Assembly: GCA_015229095.1 (NCBI GenBank)
Contig: JADGCE010000160.1
Location: 1 to 5,158, forward strand
Length of the DNA: 5,158 bases
Direction: 5' to 3'
Source of the DNA: Magnetococcales bacterium
GTDB lineage: Bacteria; Pseudomonadota; Magnetococcia; Magnetococcales; Magnetaquicoccaceae
In this document: positions 4,126 to 5,158 of the stretch, piece after piece
Position numbering within the stretch: the stretch's first letter is position 1
Layout: each line of letters opens with the position of its first letter
Position numbers and translations under genes: made by a program
The notes under the pieces: model-generated
Told to the model about the DNA's origin: nothing
What the model saw: the letters and a program-made list of their open reading frames with translations, nothing else
Databases searched by the model: none

Positions 4126-5158
4126 GTGGATAAAGCGCGCACCAAAAAAGCCCTGATCACCGGGATAACCGGGCAGGATGGAGCCTATCTGGCGGAGTTT
4201 CTGCTGCAAAAGGGCTACGAGGTCCACGGAATCCGACGCCGCGCTTCTCAGTTCAACACCGATCGCATTGACCATCTCTACCGGGGGCAGGGGCGTCAGG
4301 CGCTCTCTCTCCACTACGGGGATATGACGGACAGCACCAACCTGATCCGTCTCATCCAGGAGATCCAACCGGACGAGATCTATAACCTGGCCGCGCAAAG
4401 TCACGTGGCTGTCTCTTTTGAATCCCCTGAATATACAGCCAACGCAGACGCCCTGGGCACGCTGCGTCTGCTGGAGGCCCTGCGCATCCTCAAGATGGAG
4501 CAGCGGGTGCGCTTTTACCAAGCCTCCACATCAGAGCTGTTTGGCAAGGTGCAGGAAATACCCCAGAAAGAGACCACTCCTTTCTATCCCCGCTCCCCCT
4601 ATGCCGTTGCCAAGCTGTATGCCTATTGGATCACCGTCAACTATCGGGAGGCCTACGGGATTTATGCCTGCAATGGCATCCTCTTCAACCACGAATCGCC
4701 GCTGCGGGGAGAAACCTTCGTCACCCGCAAAATCACCAGGGCCCTGGCCCGCATCCAGTTGGGATTGCAGGATACCCTCAGTCTGGGCAACCTGAATTCG
4801 CTGCGGGATTGGGGACACGCCAAGGATTATGTGGAGATGCAGTGGCTGATGCTGCAGCAGGAAAAACCGGAGGATTATGTCATCGCCACCGGGCATCAAT
4901 ATTCGGTGCGGGATTTTGTCAATATCGCCGGCCAGGAGCTGGGATTGACCTTTCGCTGGGAAGGAGAGGGGGTGGAGGAGAGAGGCTACCTGGCCGATCG
5001 GGAGCAGGCCGTTGTCCTGGTTGATCCGCTCTTTTTCCGGCCCACCGAGGTGGAGACCCTGCTGGGAGACCCCTCCAAGGCCCGTACCCAATTGGGTTGG
5101 GTGCCGAAAATCAGCTTTGCGGCATTGGTATCGGAAATGGTCCAGGAAGACTTGAAAC
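4126..5158 (+). CDS. gmd: GDP-mannose 4,6-dehydratase, C-terminus cut by window edge
   Basis: Gmd converts GDP-D-mannose to GDP-4-keto-6-deoxy-D-mannose in the cytoplasm, the branch point to GDP-fucose, GDP-rhamnose, perosamine and colitose. The 344 visible codons cover almost all of the family's usual 345-375 aa, and the frame is still open at 5158. This extended SDR has the Rossmann motif TGITGQDG (12-19) and the NADP-binding RRAS (38-41). The catalytic residues are Thr135, Glu137, Tyr159 and Lys163, within STSELFG (134-140) and YAVAK (159-163). LFNHESP (186-192), SLRDWGHAKDYV (225-236) and RPTEVETLLGDP (305-316) are near-identical to E. coli Gmd. The chosen start is GTG 4126, with GGAGG 5 nt ahead; the family N-terminus begins within ten residues. 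Its heptose neighbours leave open that it is a Gmd paralogue such as a GDP-heptose 4,6-dehydratase, but the classic motifs favour GDP-mannose. The next gene would be expected to encode a GDP-fucose synthase or a 4-reductase. Confidence 0.92.
   Translation, partial: MDKARTKKALITGITGQDGAYLAEFLLQKGYEVHGIRRRASQFNTDRIDHLYRGQGRQALSLHYGDMTDSTNLIRLIQEIQPDEIYNLAAQSHVAVSFESPEYTANADALGTLRLLEALRILKMEQRVRFYQASTSELFGKVQEIPQKETTPFYPRSPYAVAKLYAYWITVNYREAYGIYACNGILFNHESPLRGETFVTRKITRALARIQLGLQDTLSLGNLNSLRDWGHAKDYVEMQWLMLQQEKPEDYVIATGHQYSVRDFVNIAGQELGLTFRWEGEGVEERGYLADREQAVVLVDPLFFRPTEVETLLGDPSKARTQLGWVPKISFAALVSEMVQEDLK

Noticed and set aside
4124..4126. ATG at 4124 as the gmd start
   Set aside because: It is out of frame with the Gmd motifs. 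The in-frame start is the overlapping GTG at 4126.
1..5158. tRNA, rRNA, CRISPR array, insertion sequence or riboswitch
   Set aside because: No cloverleaf, regularly spaced repeats, transposase motifs or conserved riboswitch core were seen on either strand.

Overview
The window looks like part of a surface-polysaccharide (LPS, O-antigen or capsule) locus from a Gram-negative bacterium, probably a moderately GC-rich proteobacterium. The basis is an ADP/GDP-heptose-type sugar pathway, a Gmd very similar in motifs to the enterobacterial enzyme, and GC-rich palindromic spacer repeats. A magnetococcal or other environmental proteobacterial source is possible, but the window cannot settle the lineage.

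Layout. Positions 1-122 hold no gene but carry tandem perfect palindromes and smaller hairpins. Positions 123-743 (minus) encode a SIS-domain phosphosugar isomerase of the GmhA type. Positions 744-1119 are a 376-bp divergent regulatory region. Its right half is AT-rich and contains a sigma70-like promoter (TTGACT-16-TATGAT). It also has a perfect CRP-type half-site pair (TGTGA-N6-TCACA) that lies exactly where a class II activator site would sit for a second TATAAT box. Positions 1120-2670 (plus) encode a 516-aa GT-B glycosyltransferase related to the CgeB/Glyco_trans_1_2 group, with an unassigned N-terminal helical region. After 18 bp comes 2689-3930 (plus), a two-domain protein: an N-terminal HddC-like sugar-1-phosphate nucleotidyltransferase fused to a C-terminal GmhB-like heptose bisphosphate phosphatase. 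A 195-bp gap with hairpins and a weak candidate promoter follows. Then 4126-5158 (plus) encodes GDP-mannose 4,6-dehydratase (Gmd), which starts at GTG and is cut by the window edge just short of its C-terminus.

How the genes fit together. The isomerase would make D-glycero-D-manno-heptose 7-phosphate from sedoheptulose 7-phosphate. After a kinase step that is not encoded here, the fusion protein could both remove the 7-phosphate and attach the nucleotide, probably giving GDP-heptose. The glycosyltransferase could then transfer heptose or another sugar. Gmd would feed GDP-6-deoxyhexoses (fucose, rhamnose, perosamine and relatives) into the same polymer. Less likely, as a Gmd paralogue, it would act on GDP-heptose to give a 6-deoxyheptose. 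The enzyme families are clear from motifs. The exact sugar, the nucleotide and the acceptor are inferences.

I did not find a wholly new system. The most interesting points are the class II CRP-like promoter architecture, the nucleotidyltransferase-phosphatase fusion in a heptose setting, the helical extension on the glycosyltransferase, and a possible six-codon coupling ORF ahead of the fusion gene.
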